Shown: one piece after another, positions 27,000 through 36,330 of the stretch
How the letters are laid out: every line of letters starts with the position of its first letter
Position numbering within the stretch: the first letter of the stretch is position 1
Assembly (NCBI RefSeq): GCF_003065425.1
Contig: NZ_CP026949.1
Span: 930,001 to 994,000, forward strand
DNA from: Mycetocola zhujimingii
GTDB taxonomy: Bacteria; Actinomycetota; Actinomycetes; Actinomycetales; Microbacteriaceae
Length of the DNA: 64,000 bases
Reading direction: 5' to 3'
Translations under genes and position numbers: made by a program
Notes under the pieces: model-generated
Told to the model about the DNA's origin: nothing
The model's database searches: none
Seen by the model: the letters and a program-made list of their open reading frames with translations, nothing else

Positions 27000-27194
27000 C
27001 TAACGATCCGCCCGCCTGAAGCCGACATACAGTGCAACGGCACCGACGGTCAACAGGATGATATTCGCGGTGATGTACACGCCAGCATCCGCTACGGAAC
27101 GCATCGCCGACCAGCCGGCAAGAGAACCGACGACGGCAAGTGTCACCGATGAGAGCCCCAGAATCTTGAGCCGCCCGCGCGTCTCGGTGCTCAC
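27000..27194 (-). CDS. small two-helix membrane protein, coupled to thiolase
   Basis: 64 residues with two predicted membrane helices (about 10-28 and 36-57) and a basic C-terminus (GFRRADR). No family is recognised. The GTG start at 27194 overlaps the thiolase stop by 4 bp (GTGA), which argues for a real, translationally coupled gene. A longer reading to 27236 would run inside the thiolase gene and is not supported. Confidence 0.7.
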   Translation of the reverse strand: MSTETRGRLKILGLSSVTLAVVGSLAGWSAMRSVADAGVYITANIILLTVGAVALYVGFRRADR

Positions 27195-28375
27195 AGCGAC
27201 AGGAGTAACGCGTCGCCCTGACCGCCGCCACCACACAGCGCCGCTGCTGCTTTACCCGAACCCCGTCTCGACAGTTCGAGAGCCGCATGCAGCACAAGCC
27301 GCGCACCGGAAGCCCCGATCGGGTGCCCCAGCGCGATAGCACCGCCGTGGATGTTGACCTTCTCATCGTCGATTCCAAGGTCACGCATCGACTGAACGCT
27401 GACGGCAGCAAACGCTTCATTGATCTCGATCACATCGAGGTCGGATGCCGTCCAGCTCGCCTTGGTGAGGGCATCCGCTATCGCTCGCGAGGGCTGTGAA
27501 TGCAACGAGTTATCCGGCCCGGCAACCGACCCTGAGGCCCCGACCACAGCCAGCCAGCTCAGCCCGTGCTCCTCTGCGTACGAACGACTCGCGAGCACGA
27601 GCGCACACGCACCATCACTGAGCGGCGATGAATTGCCGGCGGTAATCGTGCCGTCCTTGTCGAACGCCGGACGCAACGCTCCGAGAGATTCGAGCGTCGA
27701 CTCACCCCTCACGCCTTCGTCCTGGGTGAGGATCGTCGGCTCACCGCGCCGCGACGGCACCTGCACTGGAGTGATCTCGTCGGCAAAAACGTCATCCGAC
27801 TGCGCCCGCGCGGCCCGCGTATGCGAGCCGAGCGCAATCCGGTCCTGCTCGTCCCGATCGATGCCGAGCGATCCGTTGTGCCGTTCGGTCGAGATGCCCA
27901 TCGATTCGCCGTCGAAAGCATCGGTCAGACCGTCGAACGCCGCAGTGTCGAGCAGGGTCACGTCGCCGTATTTGTAGCCCTTCCGCGAGGCGGGCAGCAC
28001 GTGGGGCGCATTGGTCATCGATTCCTGACCGCCGGCAACAACGACGGATGCTTCGCCAAGCCGAATCATCCGGGCCGCGTCGATGACCGCCTGGATACCT
28101 GACAAGCACACCTTGTTCACGGTCACGGCGGGCACGTCCCATCCGATTCCTGCCGCACGCGAGGTTTGCCTGGCGGGATTCTGGCCGGCGCCGGCCTGAA
28201 GGACCTGGCCGAAGATCACCGCGTCGATATCTGCAACATCAACGCCAGACCGCTCGAGTGCCGCCTTGAGCGCGGTCGCACCGAGGTCGACGGCGCTGAA
28301 GCCGGCCAACTGGCCAAGCAGTCGCCCCTGCGGAGTGCGGGCTCCCGCAAGGATGACAACATCGTTCTGGCTCAT
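27191..28375 (-). CDS. acetyl-CoA acetyltransferase (thiolase)
   Basis: 394 residues, the usual thiolase length. The nucleophilic Cys is in KVCLSGIQAV (near residue 92), the catalytic His in GGAIALGHPIGASGAR (near 352) and the second Cys in CGGGGQGDA (near 384). It condenses two acetyl-CoA or cleaves acetoacetyl-CoA and related beta-ketoacyl-CoA. AAGGAG before ATG 28375 fixes the start; the open frame upstream to 28627 is noise. It is divergent from a two-subunit CoA transferase that could supply its substrate, suggesting ketone-body or beta-keto-acid use. Confidence 0.94.
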   Translation of the reverse strand: MSQNDVVILAGARTPQGRLLGQLAGFSAVDLGATALKAALERSGVDVADIDAVIFGQVLQAGAGQNPARQTSRAAGIGWDVPAVTVNKVCLSGIQAVIDAARMIRLGEASVVVAGGQESMTNAPHVLPASRKGYKYGDVTLLDTAAFDGLTDAFDGESMGISTERHNGSLGIDRDEQDRIALGSHTRAARAQSDDVFADEITPVQVPSRRGEPTILTQDEGVRGESTLESLGALRPAFDKDGTITAGNSSPLSDGACALVLASRSYAEEHGLSWLAVVGASGSVAGPDNSLHSQPSRAIADALTKASWTASDLDVIEINEAFAAVSVQSMRDLGIDDEKVNIHGGAIALGHPIGASGARLVLHAALELSRRGSGKAAAALCGGGGQGDALLLSL

Positions 28376-28483
28376 GAAAACTGACTCCTTTGTCGTGAAC
28401 TTCGGCGCCCGGGCGCCCGGGCTTCCGTGTTCGGTACGGGGCATTCGGCACGCGGTGCTCTCTCCAGCTTGGCACGTTTTTAT

Positions 28484-28532
28484 GTCACCCCAAACGGTGA
28501 CCCGCACTCCCGTCAGGCGCACATGGTGCGCC
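28484..28532. promoter_or_regulatory. two inverted repeats in the divergent thiolase / CoA-transferase region
   Basis: GTCACC-N6-GGTGAC (28484-28501) and GGCGCAC-ATG-GTGCGCC (28516-28532) lie in the 297-bp region between the two divergent starts. Such dyads are typical operators for dimeric repressors such as IclR or TetR types. No regulator gene is adjacent, so the binding protein is unknown. Apart from these, nothing gene-like is seen in this region. Confidence 0.45.
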
Positions 28533-28672
28533 CCTGGTGGGATCAGACCCGCCGGGCGGGCAGTGTCGCGGTAGGTTGGAAATCGTTGGCCACCGTCGGT
28601 CTCCTCGCAGGCTGCCTCTGCCGACACAGGATGCTGCGGGACCGCGGCATACGCAGCGACGGAGGTTCAACA

Positions 28673-29452
28673 ATGACGATGGACAAAACAGTGTCGAGCG
28701 CAGCAGAGGCGATCTCCGACATCGGCAGCGGATCGTCGATAGCGGTTGGCGGCTTCGGGCTCTGCGGAAACCCAATGATCCTCATCGAGGCGCTTCTCGA
28801 ACTCGGCAGCGACGAACTGTCCATCGTGAGCAACAACTGCGGCGTCGATGACTGGGGGCTCGGCATCCTGCTCGCCAACGGCCGCATCCGCAAGATGACC
28901 TCGTCATACGTCGGCGAGAACAAAGAGTTCGAGCGACAGTTCCTCTCGGGAGAGCTCGAGGTCGAGCTGACGCCACAGGGCACCCTCGCCGAGAAGCTCC
29001 GCGCCGGCGGTGCCGGGATCGCCGCCTTTTACACGCAGACCGGAGTCGGGACGCAGGTCGCCGAGGGTGGGCTGCCGCGTCGATACGACGGCAACGGGGG
29101 AGTGGCCATCGCCAGTGAACCCAAACCGGTTCACGCATTTCCGGTTCGGGGTGAGGACAAGATCTTCGTTCTCGAGGAGGCCATCTCTACCGATTTTGCG
29201 CTTGTTCACGCCAAACGGGGCGACCGGCACGGCAATCTTGTCTTTGACAAGTCTGCGCGAAACTTCTCTCCACTGGCCGCAATGGCGGGAAAGATCTGCA
29301 TCGCGCAGGTCGAGGAGCTGGTCGAGCCAGGAGGCATCGACCCGGATGCCGTTCACCTGCCCGGAGTGTTTGTCCATCGCGTCCTCGAGGTCGGCACCGA
29401 CATCGACAAGCGGATCGAGCGCCGCACAGTTCGGCAGACGGAAGGTGCGTGA
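28673..29452 (+). CDS. 3-oxoacid CoA-transferase, subunit A
   Basis: 259 residues. It has the CoA-binding GGFGLCGNP near residue 26 and the family stretches [31 protein letters not shown] and FYTQTGVGT. With subunit B it moves CoA between succinyl-CoA and acetoacetate or 3-oxoadipate; the two uses (ScoA, PcaI) cannot be separated here. No protocatechuate genes are nearby, and the divergent thiolase accepts either product. GGAGG seven bases before ATG 28673 fixes the start. The stop overlaps GTGA at 29449. Confidence 0.93.
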   Translation: MTMDKTVSSAAEAISDIGSGSSIAVGGFGLCGNPMILIEALLELGSDELSIVSNNCGVDDWGLGILLANGRIRKMTSSYVGENKEFERQFLSGELEVELTPQGTLAEKLRAGGAGIAAFYTQTGVGTQVAEGGLPRRYDGNGGVAIASEPKPVHAFPVRGEDKIFVLEEAISTDFALVHAKRGDRHGNLVFDKSARNFSPLAAMAGKICIAQVEELVEPGGIDPDAVHLPGVFVHRVLEVGTDIDKRIERRTVRQTEGA

Positions 29453-29454
29453 CC

Positions 29455-30096
29455 ATGGCTCTCACCCGCAATGAAATAGCCGCCAGGGCCGCTCTCGAAC
29501 TCGAAGACGGTGCGTACGTCAACCTGGGAATCGGATTGCCAACGCTCGTCCCGAACTACGTTCCGGACTCGATCACCGTCACGCTCCAGTCGGAAAACGG
29601 AATCCTCGGTGTTGGTCCATACCCCACAGAGGATGCCGTCGATCCAGATCTGATCAACGCGGGCAAAGAGACGGTAACGACACTTCCCGGCACCTCGTTC
29701 TTCGACTCCGCCCTGAGCTTCGCCATGATCCGCGGCGGCAAGATCGACGCCGCGATCCTCGGCGCGATGCAGGTCTCCGCTCGTGGAGACCTCGCGAACT
29801 GGATGATCCCAGGCAAGGTCGTCAAGGGACCAGGGGGAGCGATGGATCTCGTTCACGGCGCCGAACGGGTCATTATCCTGATGGAACACGTCGCGCGCGA
29901 CGGCAGCGCCAAGATCGTGAACAACTGCTCTCTGCCCCTCACTGGTCGGGGCGTCGTTGACCGGATCATCACGGATCTCGCCGTCATCGACGTCACCGCC
30001 AGCGGTCTTGTTCTCGTCGAGACGGCACCCGGTGTCAGCGTCGACGACGTGATCGCCGCGACAGAGCCGCCCCTCACCGTCGCCCTGCGGAGCTGA
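29455..30096 (+). CDS. 3-oxoacid CoA-transferase, subunit B
   Basis: 213 residues. The catalytic Glu is in [10 protein letters not shown] (near residue 45), preceded by the [11 protein letters not shown] motif. It pairs with subunit A. ATG 29455 is chosen because GGAAGG (29440-29445) is nine bases away; GTG at 29449, overlapping the subunit A stop, is too close to that site but remains possible. Confidence 0.93.
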   Translation: MALTRNEIAARAALELEDGAYVNLGIGLPTLVPNYVPDSITVTLQSENGILGVGPYPTEDAVDPDLINAGKETVTTLPGTSFFDSALSFAMIRGGKIDAAILGAMQVSARGDLANWMIPGKVVKGPGGAMDLVHGAERVIILMEHVARDGSAKIVNNCSLPLTGRGVVDRIITDLAVIDVTASGLVLVETAPGVSVDDVIAATEPPLTVALRS

Positions 30097-30162
30097 ACAG
30101 ATTCCAACTTTCGGACCATCATTCATCGGCTTGTGTTCAGGGGCGCGGCGTAGGATGGCACG

Positions 30163-31317
30163 GTGCCAGCAGTTAATTTGGGAATGCCCAAGGTCCCCGA
30201 GATCCTCGCTCCGCGACGCAAGTCCCGTCAGATCAAGGTAGGCAAGGTCCTCGTCGGTGGTGACGCGCAGGTCAGCGTTCAGTCCATGACGACGACGCCA
30301 ACCACGAACATCAACGCGACGCTCCAGCAGATCGCCGAACTGACGGCATCCGGTTGTGACATCGTCCGAGTCGCTGTGCCGAGCCGTGATGACGCCGAAG
30401 CTCTTCCGATCATTGCGAAGAAGAGCCAGATCCCGGTCATCGCCGACATCCACTTCCAGCCCAACTACGTTTATGCAGCGATCGACGCCGGGTGCGCCGC
30501 CGTCCGTGTGAACCCGGGCAACATCCGCAAGTTCGACGACCAGATCGGTGAGATCGCCCGCCGCGCCAAGGCCGCTGACGTCTCACTCCGCATCGGCGTG
30601 AACGCGGGATCACTCGACCCCCGCCTGCTGCAGAAGTACGGCAAGGCAACGCCAGAGGCTCTCGTCGAGAGCGCCGTCTGGGAAGCCAGCCTCTTCGAAG
30701 AGCATGACTTCCACGACTTCAAGATCTCGGTCAAGCACAATGACCCCGTTGTCATGGTCAAGGCATACCGCCTGCTCGCCGAACGCGGCGACTGGCCGCT
30801 TCACCTCGGCGTGACCGAAGCCGGTCCGTCATTCCAGGGCACCATCAAGAGCGCAACGGCGTTCGGCATCCTGCTCTCCGAAGGCATCGGCGACACCATT
30901 CGGGTCTCCCTCAGCGCGCCCCCCGCCGAAGAGATCAAGGTCGGCCTGCAGATCCTGCAGTCGCTCAACCTGCGCGAGCGCAAGCTCGAGATCGTGTCGT
31001 GCCCGAGCTGCGGCCGCGCCCAGGTCGACGTCTACAAGCTCGCCAACGACGTGACCGACGGTCTCGAGGGAATGACGGTTCCGCTCCGCGTCGCCGTCAT
31101 GGGCTGTGTCGTGAACGGTCCAGGCGAAGCCCGCGAAGCCGACCTCGGTGTCGCGTCCGGCAACGGCAAGGGCCAGATCTTCGTCAAGGGTGAGGTCATC
31201 AAGACCGTTCCCGAGTCTGAGATCGTCGCAACGCTCATCGAAGAGGCCAACCGCCTTGCAGCCGAAATGCCCGCGAGCGACACCAGCATCGGTTCACCGG
31301 TCGTCAGCGTCAGCTAG
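30163..31317 (+). CDS. ispG: 4-hydroxy-3-methylbut-2-enyl diphosphate synthase
   Basis: 384 residues. This MEP-pathway enzyme turns MEcPP into HMBPP using a [4Fe-4S] cluster. Seen are [24 protein letters not shown], the barrel segment IPVIADIHF, and the C-terminal cluster ligands SCPSCGR and [17 protein letters not shown] (30151-30156) lies exactly 6 nt before the GTG, indicating a leaderless mRNA. It pairs functionally with dxr 15 kb upstream. It is followed 42 bp later by proS, which has its own promoter hexamer. Confidence 0.97.
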   Translation: MPAVNLGMPKVPEILAPRRKSRQIKVGKVLVGGDAQVSVQSMTTTPTTNINATLQQIAELTASGCDIVRVAVPSRDDAEALPIIAKKSQIPVIADIHFQPNYVYAAIDAGCAAVRVNPGNIRKFDDQIGEIARRAKAADVSLRIGVNAGSLDPRLLQKYGKATPEALVESAVWEASLFEEHDFHDFKISVKHNDPVVMVKAYRLLAERGDWPLHLGVTEAGPSFQGTIKSATAFGILLSEGIGDTIRVSLSAPPAEEIKVGLQILQSLNLRERKLEIVSCPSCGRAQVDVYKLANDVTDGLEGMTVPLRVAVMGCVVNGPGEAREADLGVASGNGKGQIFVKGEVIKTVPESEIVATLIEEANRLAAEMPASDTSIGSPVVSVS

Positions 31318-31359
31318 CGCGATTCCGGCTAGCCCTCGCCGCGGGGCTAGCATGGACGG

Positions 31360-33150
31360 GTGGTAACTCGGCTAACTAATTATTTCCTCAAGACCCTCCG
31401 CGAAGACCCTTCAGACGCCGAGGTGATCAGTCACCGCCTCCTCGTCCGGGCCGGATACATCCGGCGCCAGGCGCCGGGTATTTTCGCGTGGCTGCCTCTC
31501 GGTCTCAAGGTCAAGGGCAAGATCGAAGAGATCATCCGCGATGAGATGACCCGCGCTGGTGCGCACGAGGTGCACTTCCCGGCGCTTCTCCCGCGCGAAC
31601 CGTACGAGGTCACCGGACGCTGGGACGAATACGGCGACGGACTCTTCCGGCTCAAGGACCGCAAGGGAAGCGACCTGCTGCTCGCTCCCACCCACGAGGA
31701 AGTGTTCACTCTTCTCGTCAAGGACCTGTACTCCTCCTACAAGGACCTGCCCCTGTCGATCTACCAGATCCAGGACAAGTACCGCGACGAGGCACGTCCC
31801 CGCGCCGGTCTGCTGCGTGGCCGCGAGTTCACGATGAAGGACGCGTACTCCTTCGACTACACCGATGCCGGCCTCGACGCGAGCTACATGGCACAGCGTG
31901 ACGCCTACGAGCGCATCTTCACCCGCCTCGGCCTCGAATACGTCATTGTCCAGGCGGATGCCGGTGCAATGGGCGGATCACGCAGCGAGGAATTCCTGCA
32001 CCCCACCCCGGTCGGCGAAGACACCTTCGTGCGCTCAGCGGGCGGCTACGCGGCCAACGTCGAGGCGTGGACCACGCTCGCACCGCCCGCGATCGCGATC
32101 GAGGGACAGGCGCCTGCAGAGGTGCACGACACCCCGAACACACCGACCATTCAGACCCTCGTCGATGTCGCCAACGCTGAGCACCCCCGCGAGGACGGTG
32201 CAGCCTGGACGGCGGCAGACACGCTGAAGAATGTCGTCCTGGCACTCAACCACCTCGACGGCACCCGCGAACTCGTTATCGTCGGCCTCCCCGGCGATCG
32301 CGATGTCGACCTCAAGCGCGCCGAGGTTGCCTTTGCTCCGGCTGAGATCGAGGCTGCAACCGAGGCCGACTTCGCCAAGCACCCCGGACTCGTCAAGGGA
32401 TACATCGGCCCGTGGAGCGAGAACGGCCCGGTCCTCGGCGAGAAGTCGGCGACAGGCATCCGTTACCTGCTCGACCCCCGCGTCGTGGACGGAACCAGCT
32501 GGATCACCGGAGCTAACGTCGACGGAAAGCACGTCTTCGGCCTCGTCGCCGGTCGGGACTTCACCGCTGACGGAATCGCCGATGTCGCTGAGGTACGTGC
32601 CGGCGATCCCGCGCCTGACGGTTCAGGACCCGTCGAGCTCGCACGCGGCATGGAGATCGGCCACGTTTTCCAGCTCGGCCGCAAGTATGCCGAAGCCCTC
32701 GGACTCAAGGTCCTCGACGAAAACGGCAAGCTCGTCACCGTCACGATGGGGTCATACGGCATCGGCGTCACTCGAATCCTCGCGATCATCGCCGAGCTCA
32801 ACAACGATGAGAACGGCCTGATCTGGCCGGAGACCGTAGCTCCGTTCGACGTTTACGTCGTTGCCACAGGACGCGATGCAGCGGTGTTCGAGGCGGCCGA
32901 GAGCGTCGTCGCCGACCTCGAAGCTGCAGGGTTCGACGTGCTCTTCGACGACCGCCCCAAGGTCTCGCCCGGTGTGAAGTTCGGCGACGCCGAATTGATC
33001 GGCATCCCGAAGATCGTCATCGCCGGTCGCGGTGTCACTGACGGTGTTGTTGAGCTGTGGGACCGTCGCACAAACGAGCGCACCCCGGTTCCGATTGCGG
33101 AAGCAGCAGCGACGCTCAAGGCAGGAAGCAAGGACAGCCAGAGCGTCTGA
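31360..33150 (+). CDS. proS: prolyl-tRNA synthetase
   Basis: 596 residues, bacterial-type ProRS with the editing insertion between class II motifs 2 and 3. Visible are [12 protein letters not shown], motif 2 in [26 protein letters not shown], the insertion (about 225-385), motif 3 in [10 protein letters not shown] near residue 464, and the anticodon domain (about 490-590). It charges tRNA-Pro and can clear mischarged Ala. TAGCAT (31348-31353) lies 6 nt before the GTG start. A strong terminator follows. Confidence 0.97.
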   Translation: MVTRLTNYFLKTLREDPSDAEVISHRLLVRAGYIRRQAPGIFAWLPLGLKVKGKIEEIIRDEMTRAGAHEVHFPALLPREPYEVTGRWDEYGDGLFRLKDRKGSDLLLAPTHEEVFTLLVKDLYSSYKDLPLSIYQIQDKYRDEARPRAGLLRGREFTMKDAYSFDYTDAGLDASYMAQRDAYERIFTRLGLEYVIVQADAGAMGGSRSEEFLHPTPVGEDTFVRSAGGYAANVEAWTTLAPPAIAIEGQAPAEVHDTPNTPTIQTLVDVANAEHPREDGAAWTAADTLKNVVLALNHLDGTRELVIVGLPGDRDVDLKRAEVAFAPAEIEAATEADFAKHPGLVKGYIGPWSENGPVLGEKSATGIRYLLDPRVVDGTSWITGANVDGKHVFGLVAGRDFTADGIADVAEVRAGDPAPDGSGPVELARGMEIGHVFQLGRKYAEALGLKVLDENGKLVTVTMGSYGIGVTRILAIIAELNNDENGLIWPETVAPFDVYVVATGRDAAVFEAAESVVADLEAAGFDVLFDDRPKVSPGVKFGDAELIGIPKIVIAGRGVTDGVVELWDRRTNERTPVPIAEAAATLKAGSKDSQSV

Positions 33151-33162
33151 CGCTGACACGCG

Positions 33163-33199
33163 AAAACCCCGGTCGGAGAATTTCCGACCGGGGTTTTTG
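33163..33199. terminator. bidirectional intrinsic terminator
   Basis: A 14-bp perfect stem (AAAACCCCGGTCGG, 33163-33176, with CCGACCGGGGTTTT, 33184-33197), a seven-base loop and a T-run on either strand. It lies between the convergent proS and symporter genes and can end both transcripts. Confidence 0.93.
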
Positions 33200-33213
33200 T
33201 TTCCGCCAGAGAG

Positions 33214-34686
33214 CTAGCGGCCGTGGTGCGAGCCGTGCTTGATGATCGGCATCGGGCCAGTGACGCTCAACTGGTCCTGCCAGCACTCGACGTTTTTGAG
33301 CTCCGGCAGCCGCTCGCGGGTGAAGACCGGATCGAAGCCATCGCGCCTCTGGTCTGAGTAGTCCTTGAGGAGCTTGAATGCGACTCCACCGAGCAACCCG
33401 ATCGCGGTGAGGTTGACGAGTGCCATCACGCCCATGAGTCCGTCAGCGGTGTTCCAGACGAGGTCAGCGGTGAGCACCGATCCCACCAGAACGGCGGCGA
33501 CGGCGAAGACGCGATAGACCGTCAGCCAGATCGGTTTCGTCGTGATGAATTCGATGTTCGACTCGCCGTAGTAGTAGTTACCGAGGATCGAGCTGAACGC
33601 GAGCAGGAACACAATCACACTGAGCAGGATGCCGGACCACGCCCCGAGCTGACCGGTGACAGCATCGAAGGTGAGGCCGATTCCCCGCTCGGCATTCGCG
33701 AGGTCCGGGGTCGAGACGAGGATGATGAACGCCGTGATCGAGCAGATGAGGAACGTGTCGAAATAGACGCCGAGCGTCTGCACGAGGCCCTGCTTCACGG
33801 GGTGGGTGACCGCCGCTGACGCACCGGCGTTCGGCGCTGAGCCGAGTCCAGCCTCGTTCGAGAACATCCCACGTTTGACGCCCTGGAGGATGATCGTGCC
33901 GATCGCGCCGCCGGCGACCTGCTGGAACCCGAACGCGCCGGCAAAGATATCCCCGAATACCCGGGGTACCTCGGTCACATTCAGCGCGACGATGATGACG
34001 CCGACGATCAGGTACAGAACGGCCATGAGGGGCACGATGGCCTGCGTGACCGAGGCGATCCGCCGGACGCCGCCGAAGACGACGAGACCGGTGAGCACAG
34101 CGAGGGCGAGGCCGACAACCCACGGAAGCCAGGTGAGCTCAACTCCGACAGTGCTCATGACAGTCGCGCTGATGGTGTTTGCCTGCAGTGAACTGAACGC
34201 GAGCGGGAAGCAGAGGATGAGGATCACCGCGAAGAGGATGCCCATCCACCTGGCCCCGAGACCCCGTTCCATGTAATAGGCGGGGCCGCCTCGGAACCCG
34301 TCTTTGTCGCGGGTCTTGTACAGCTGCCCGAGCGTCGACTCGACGAAGCTCGATGCGCCACCGATGAACGCCATGGTCCACATCCAGAACACCGCACCGG
34401 GACCGCCGATGGCGATCGCGGTTCCGACACCGGCGATGTTGCCGACGCCGACGCGGGATGCCGCCGAAATGGTGAAGGCCTGGAACGCGGAAACCGACTG
34501 CGCCTTGCCACTTGCATCGAGCGGCGTCTTGTCGGTGAGCGTCTTGAACATCTCCGGAATCATGCGGAACTGGACGACGCCGGTTCTCACCGTGAAGTAC
34601 AGGCCGAGAAGTCCAACAACGGGCAGTAGCACCCAGGTCCAGAGTCCATCTCCTGCTGCGAGCACGAGATTATTGAGTGCGTCCAT
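33214..34686 (-). CDS. sodium:alanine symporter (AGCS family)
   Basis: About 490 residues with roughly ten membrane helices and family motifs (FTISAASRVGVGNIAGVGTA near residue 72, then GPGAVFWMW). It should import alanine or glycine with Na+ across the membrane. TAGATT (34693-34698) is exactly 6 nt before the second of two adjacent ATGs, so 34686 is the likelier start than 34689. It lies on the opposite strand inside the proS-nusA interval, the place where rimP is usually found next to nusA. Alanine dehydrogenase is elsewhere in the window. Confidence 0.93.
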   Translation of the reverse strand: MDALNNLVLAAGDGLWTWVLLPVVGLLGLYFTVRTGVVQFRMIPEMFKTLTDKTPLDASGKAQSVSAFQAFTISAASRVGVGNIAGVGTAIAIGGPGAVFWMWTMAFIGGASSFVESTLGQLYKTRDKDGFRGGPAYYMERGLGARWMGILFAVILILCFPLAFSSLQANTISATVMSTVGVELTWLPWVVGLALAVLTGLVVFGGVRRIASVTQAIVPLMAVLYLIVGVIIVALNVTEVPRVFGDIFAGAFGFQQVAGGAIGTIILQGVKRGMFSNEAGLGSAPNAGASAAVTHPVKQGLVQTLGVYFDTFLICSITAFIILVSTPDLANAERGIGLTFDAVTGQLGAWSGILLSVIVFLLAFSSILGNYYYGESNIEFITTKPIWLTVYRVFAVAAVLVGSVLTADLVWNTADGLMGVMALVNLTAIGLLGGVAFKLLKDYSDQRRDGFDPVFTRERLPELKNVECWQDQLSVTGPMPIIKHGSHHGR

Positions 34687-34893
34687 CATTCAAATCTAAT
34701 CGCCAGCGGGGCCTCCTTTGTCCACGGGGGTGTCGGCGCCGGGTTTTCAGGGCTGCCGACACCGGGTTACCAGCGGTTGCGCTTCGCGGCACGGGCAGCG
34801 GTGTGGTGTCGGAAACCGTGAGCGTCGGGTAAGTTAGAAGATCGATCCGCCAGTGCAGAAGTGGCGGTGGCAGCTGAATAGAGGAGTACCCCG

Positions 34894-35880
34894 GTGGACA
34901 TCGATCTCAACGTACTGAAGATGATGGAGCGGGAGAAGGAAATCCCCCTCAGCGAACTCATCGGCATCATCGAGCAGGCCATTCGTACCGCCTACATCAA
35001 GAGCCAGACCGAACCGGGTGAAGCAGAACCCGAAGTCCGCGTGGAGCTTGACCGAAAGACCGGTCACGTCGCCGTGCTCATTCCTGAAAAGGACGAAGAG
35101 GGCAACGTCATCGGCGAGGCCGAGTCGACTCCAGAGGACTTCGGCCGCATCGCGGCCTTCGCCGCAAAGCAGGTCATCAACCAGCGCCTGAGGGATCTCG
35201 CCGACGACGCGATCCTCGGTGAGTTCAAGGGCCGCGAGGGCGATATCGTCGCCGGTGTCGTACAGCAGGGCCCCAACCCGCGCATGGTGCACATCGACCT
35301 CGGAACCATCGAAGCGATCATGCCTCCCGAAGAGCAGGTCCCCGGAGAGGAGTACAAGCACGGCGCACGCATCCGTGTCTATGTCACGAGCGTTGCCCGT
35401 GGAATGAAGGGGCCGCAGATCACGGTGTCCCGCACCCACCCGTCCCTCGTTCGCAAGCTCTTCGCACTCGAGGTCCCCGAGATCGCATCGGGCGTCGTCG
35501 AAATTGTGTCGCTCGCCCGCGAGGCTGGGCACCGCACAAAGATCGCCGTGCGCGCCAATGACCCCAGCGTCAATGCCAAGGGAGCGTGCATCGGCGAACT
35601 CGGACGACGCGTCCGCGCGGTGACGGAAGAACTCGGCACCGAGAAAATCGACATCGTCGATTACTCTCCGAACCTGGCCACGTTTGTCGCCAATGCGCTC
35701 TCGCCGGCGAAGGTCACGAGCACGTTCATGATCGACGAGTCCACCAAGGCCGTCAGGGCTCTCGTGCCCGACTACCAGCTGTCCCTCGCGATCGGCAAGG
35801 AAGGGCAGAACGCCCGCCTCGCCGCCAAGCTCACCGGCGCGAAGATCGACATCCAGCCCGACTCGATCCTCGAGGACTAA
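34894..35880 (+). CDS. nusA: transcription termination/antitermination factor NusA
   Basis: 328 residues, the short actinobacterial form without the C-terminal repeats of the E. coli protein. There is an N-terminal RNA-polymerase-binding part (1-120), an S1 domain (about 125-200, with [11 protein letters not shown]) and two KH domains (about 205-325, with TKIAVRAND and [18 protein letters not shown]). It modulates pausing and termination. GAGGAG nine bases before the GTG fixes the start; TAAGTT (34830-34835) is a likely -10. It begins the ylxR-infB-rbfA cluster, but no rimP precedes it. Confidence 0.96.
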   Translation: MDIDLNVLKMMEREKEIPLSELIGIIEQAIRTAYIKSQTEPGEAEPEVRVELDRKTGHVAVLIPEKDEEGNVIGEAESTPEDFGRIAAFAAKQVINQRLRDLADDAILGEFKGREGDIVAGVVQQGPNPRMVHIDLGTIEAIMPPEEQVPGEEYKHGARIRVYVTSVARGMKGPQITVSRTHPSLVRKLFALEVPEIASGVVEIVSLAREAGHRTKIAVRANDPSVNAKGACIGELGRRVRAVTEELGTEKIDIVDYSPNLATFVANALSPAKVTSTFMIDESTKAVRALVPDYQLSLAIGKEGQNARLAAKLTGAKIDIQPDSILED

Positions 35881-35986
35881 GCACGCTGCTGAGCGGCTCA
35901 GCCGTATTGCCGGGGCGTGTGGCCGAATTCTAGCCCTGCGTCCCGGGCAGGCGCTGCCGGGCGTCTTCGAATTGAGGAGTGCTAGG

Positions 35987-36247
35987 ATGGAACCCGTTAG
36001 AACGTGCGTCGGATGCCGCGTACGTGCCGAGAGATCCTCCCTCGTGAGGGTCGTGGCCAGGGACTCACAGCTCGTGGTGGACACCACCGCGTCGCTGCCA
36101 GGCCGAGGCGCGTGGCTGCATCCGCAAATCCAGTGTTACCAACTCGCAGTGAAGCGGCGGGCCTTCGGGCGTGCCCTTCGTGAGCCGAGGTCCCTCGACA
36201 CGGCAGCACTTGAAATTTCAGTACGAGAGAACAGGCTGAACGGCTAA
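35987..36247 (+). CDS. ylxR: YlxR family RNA-binding protein (DUF448)
   Basis: 86 residues. The family start RTCVGCR and the GRGAWLHP motif are present, with an Arg/Lys-rich surface for RNA. It is encoded between nusA and infB in most bacteria. GAGGAG seven bases before ATG 35987 gives the start. The 106-bp nusA-ylxR gap holds a short hairpin (GCTGAG/CTCAGC, 35888-35902) and a GC-rich dyad near 35943-35960, of unknown role. Confidence 0.92.
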   Translation: MEPVRTCVGCRVRAERSSLVRVVARDSQLVVDTTASLPGRGAWLHPQIQCYQLAVKRRAFGRALREPRSLDTAALEISVRENRLNG

Positions 36248-36293
36248 TGGACAACTAATGAGCGGCTCGAAATGAGACCCGTCCGTAAATAAA

Positions 36294-36324
36294 GGTCCAC
36301 CCTGTCTGGGTGGACCCAGACAGG
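36294..36324 (+). promoter_or_regulatory. two mutually exclusive hairpins over the infB ribosome-binding site
   Basis: Stem A pairs GGTCCACCC (36294-36302) with GGGTGGACC (36308-36316), nine pairs around loop TGTCT. Stem B pairs CCTGTCTGGG (36301-36310) with CCCAGACAGG (36315-36324), ten pairs around loop TGGA. They share bases, so only one can form. Stem B covers the AGG of the AGGAG ribosome site (36322-36326); stem A leaves it free. No U-tract follows, so neither is an ordinary terminator. This looks like a translational switch controlling IF-2. Confidence 0.7.
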
Positions 36325-36330
36325 AGAATA

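Noticed and set aside
36310-36330. Upstream GTG as infB start
   Set aside because: It lies within the hairpins and has no ribosome site; GTG 36331 has GGAG and begins the conserved IF2_N sequence.
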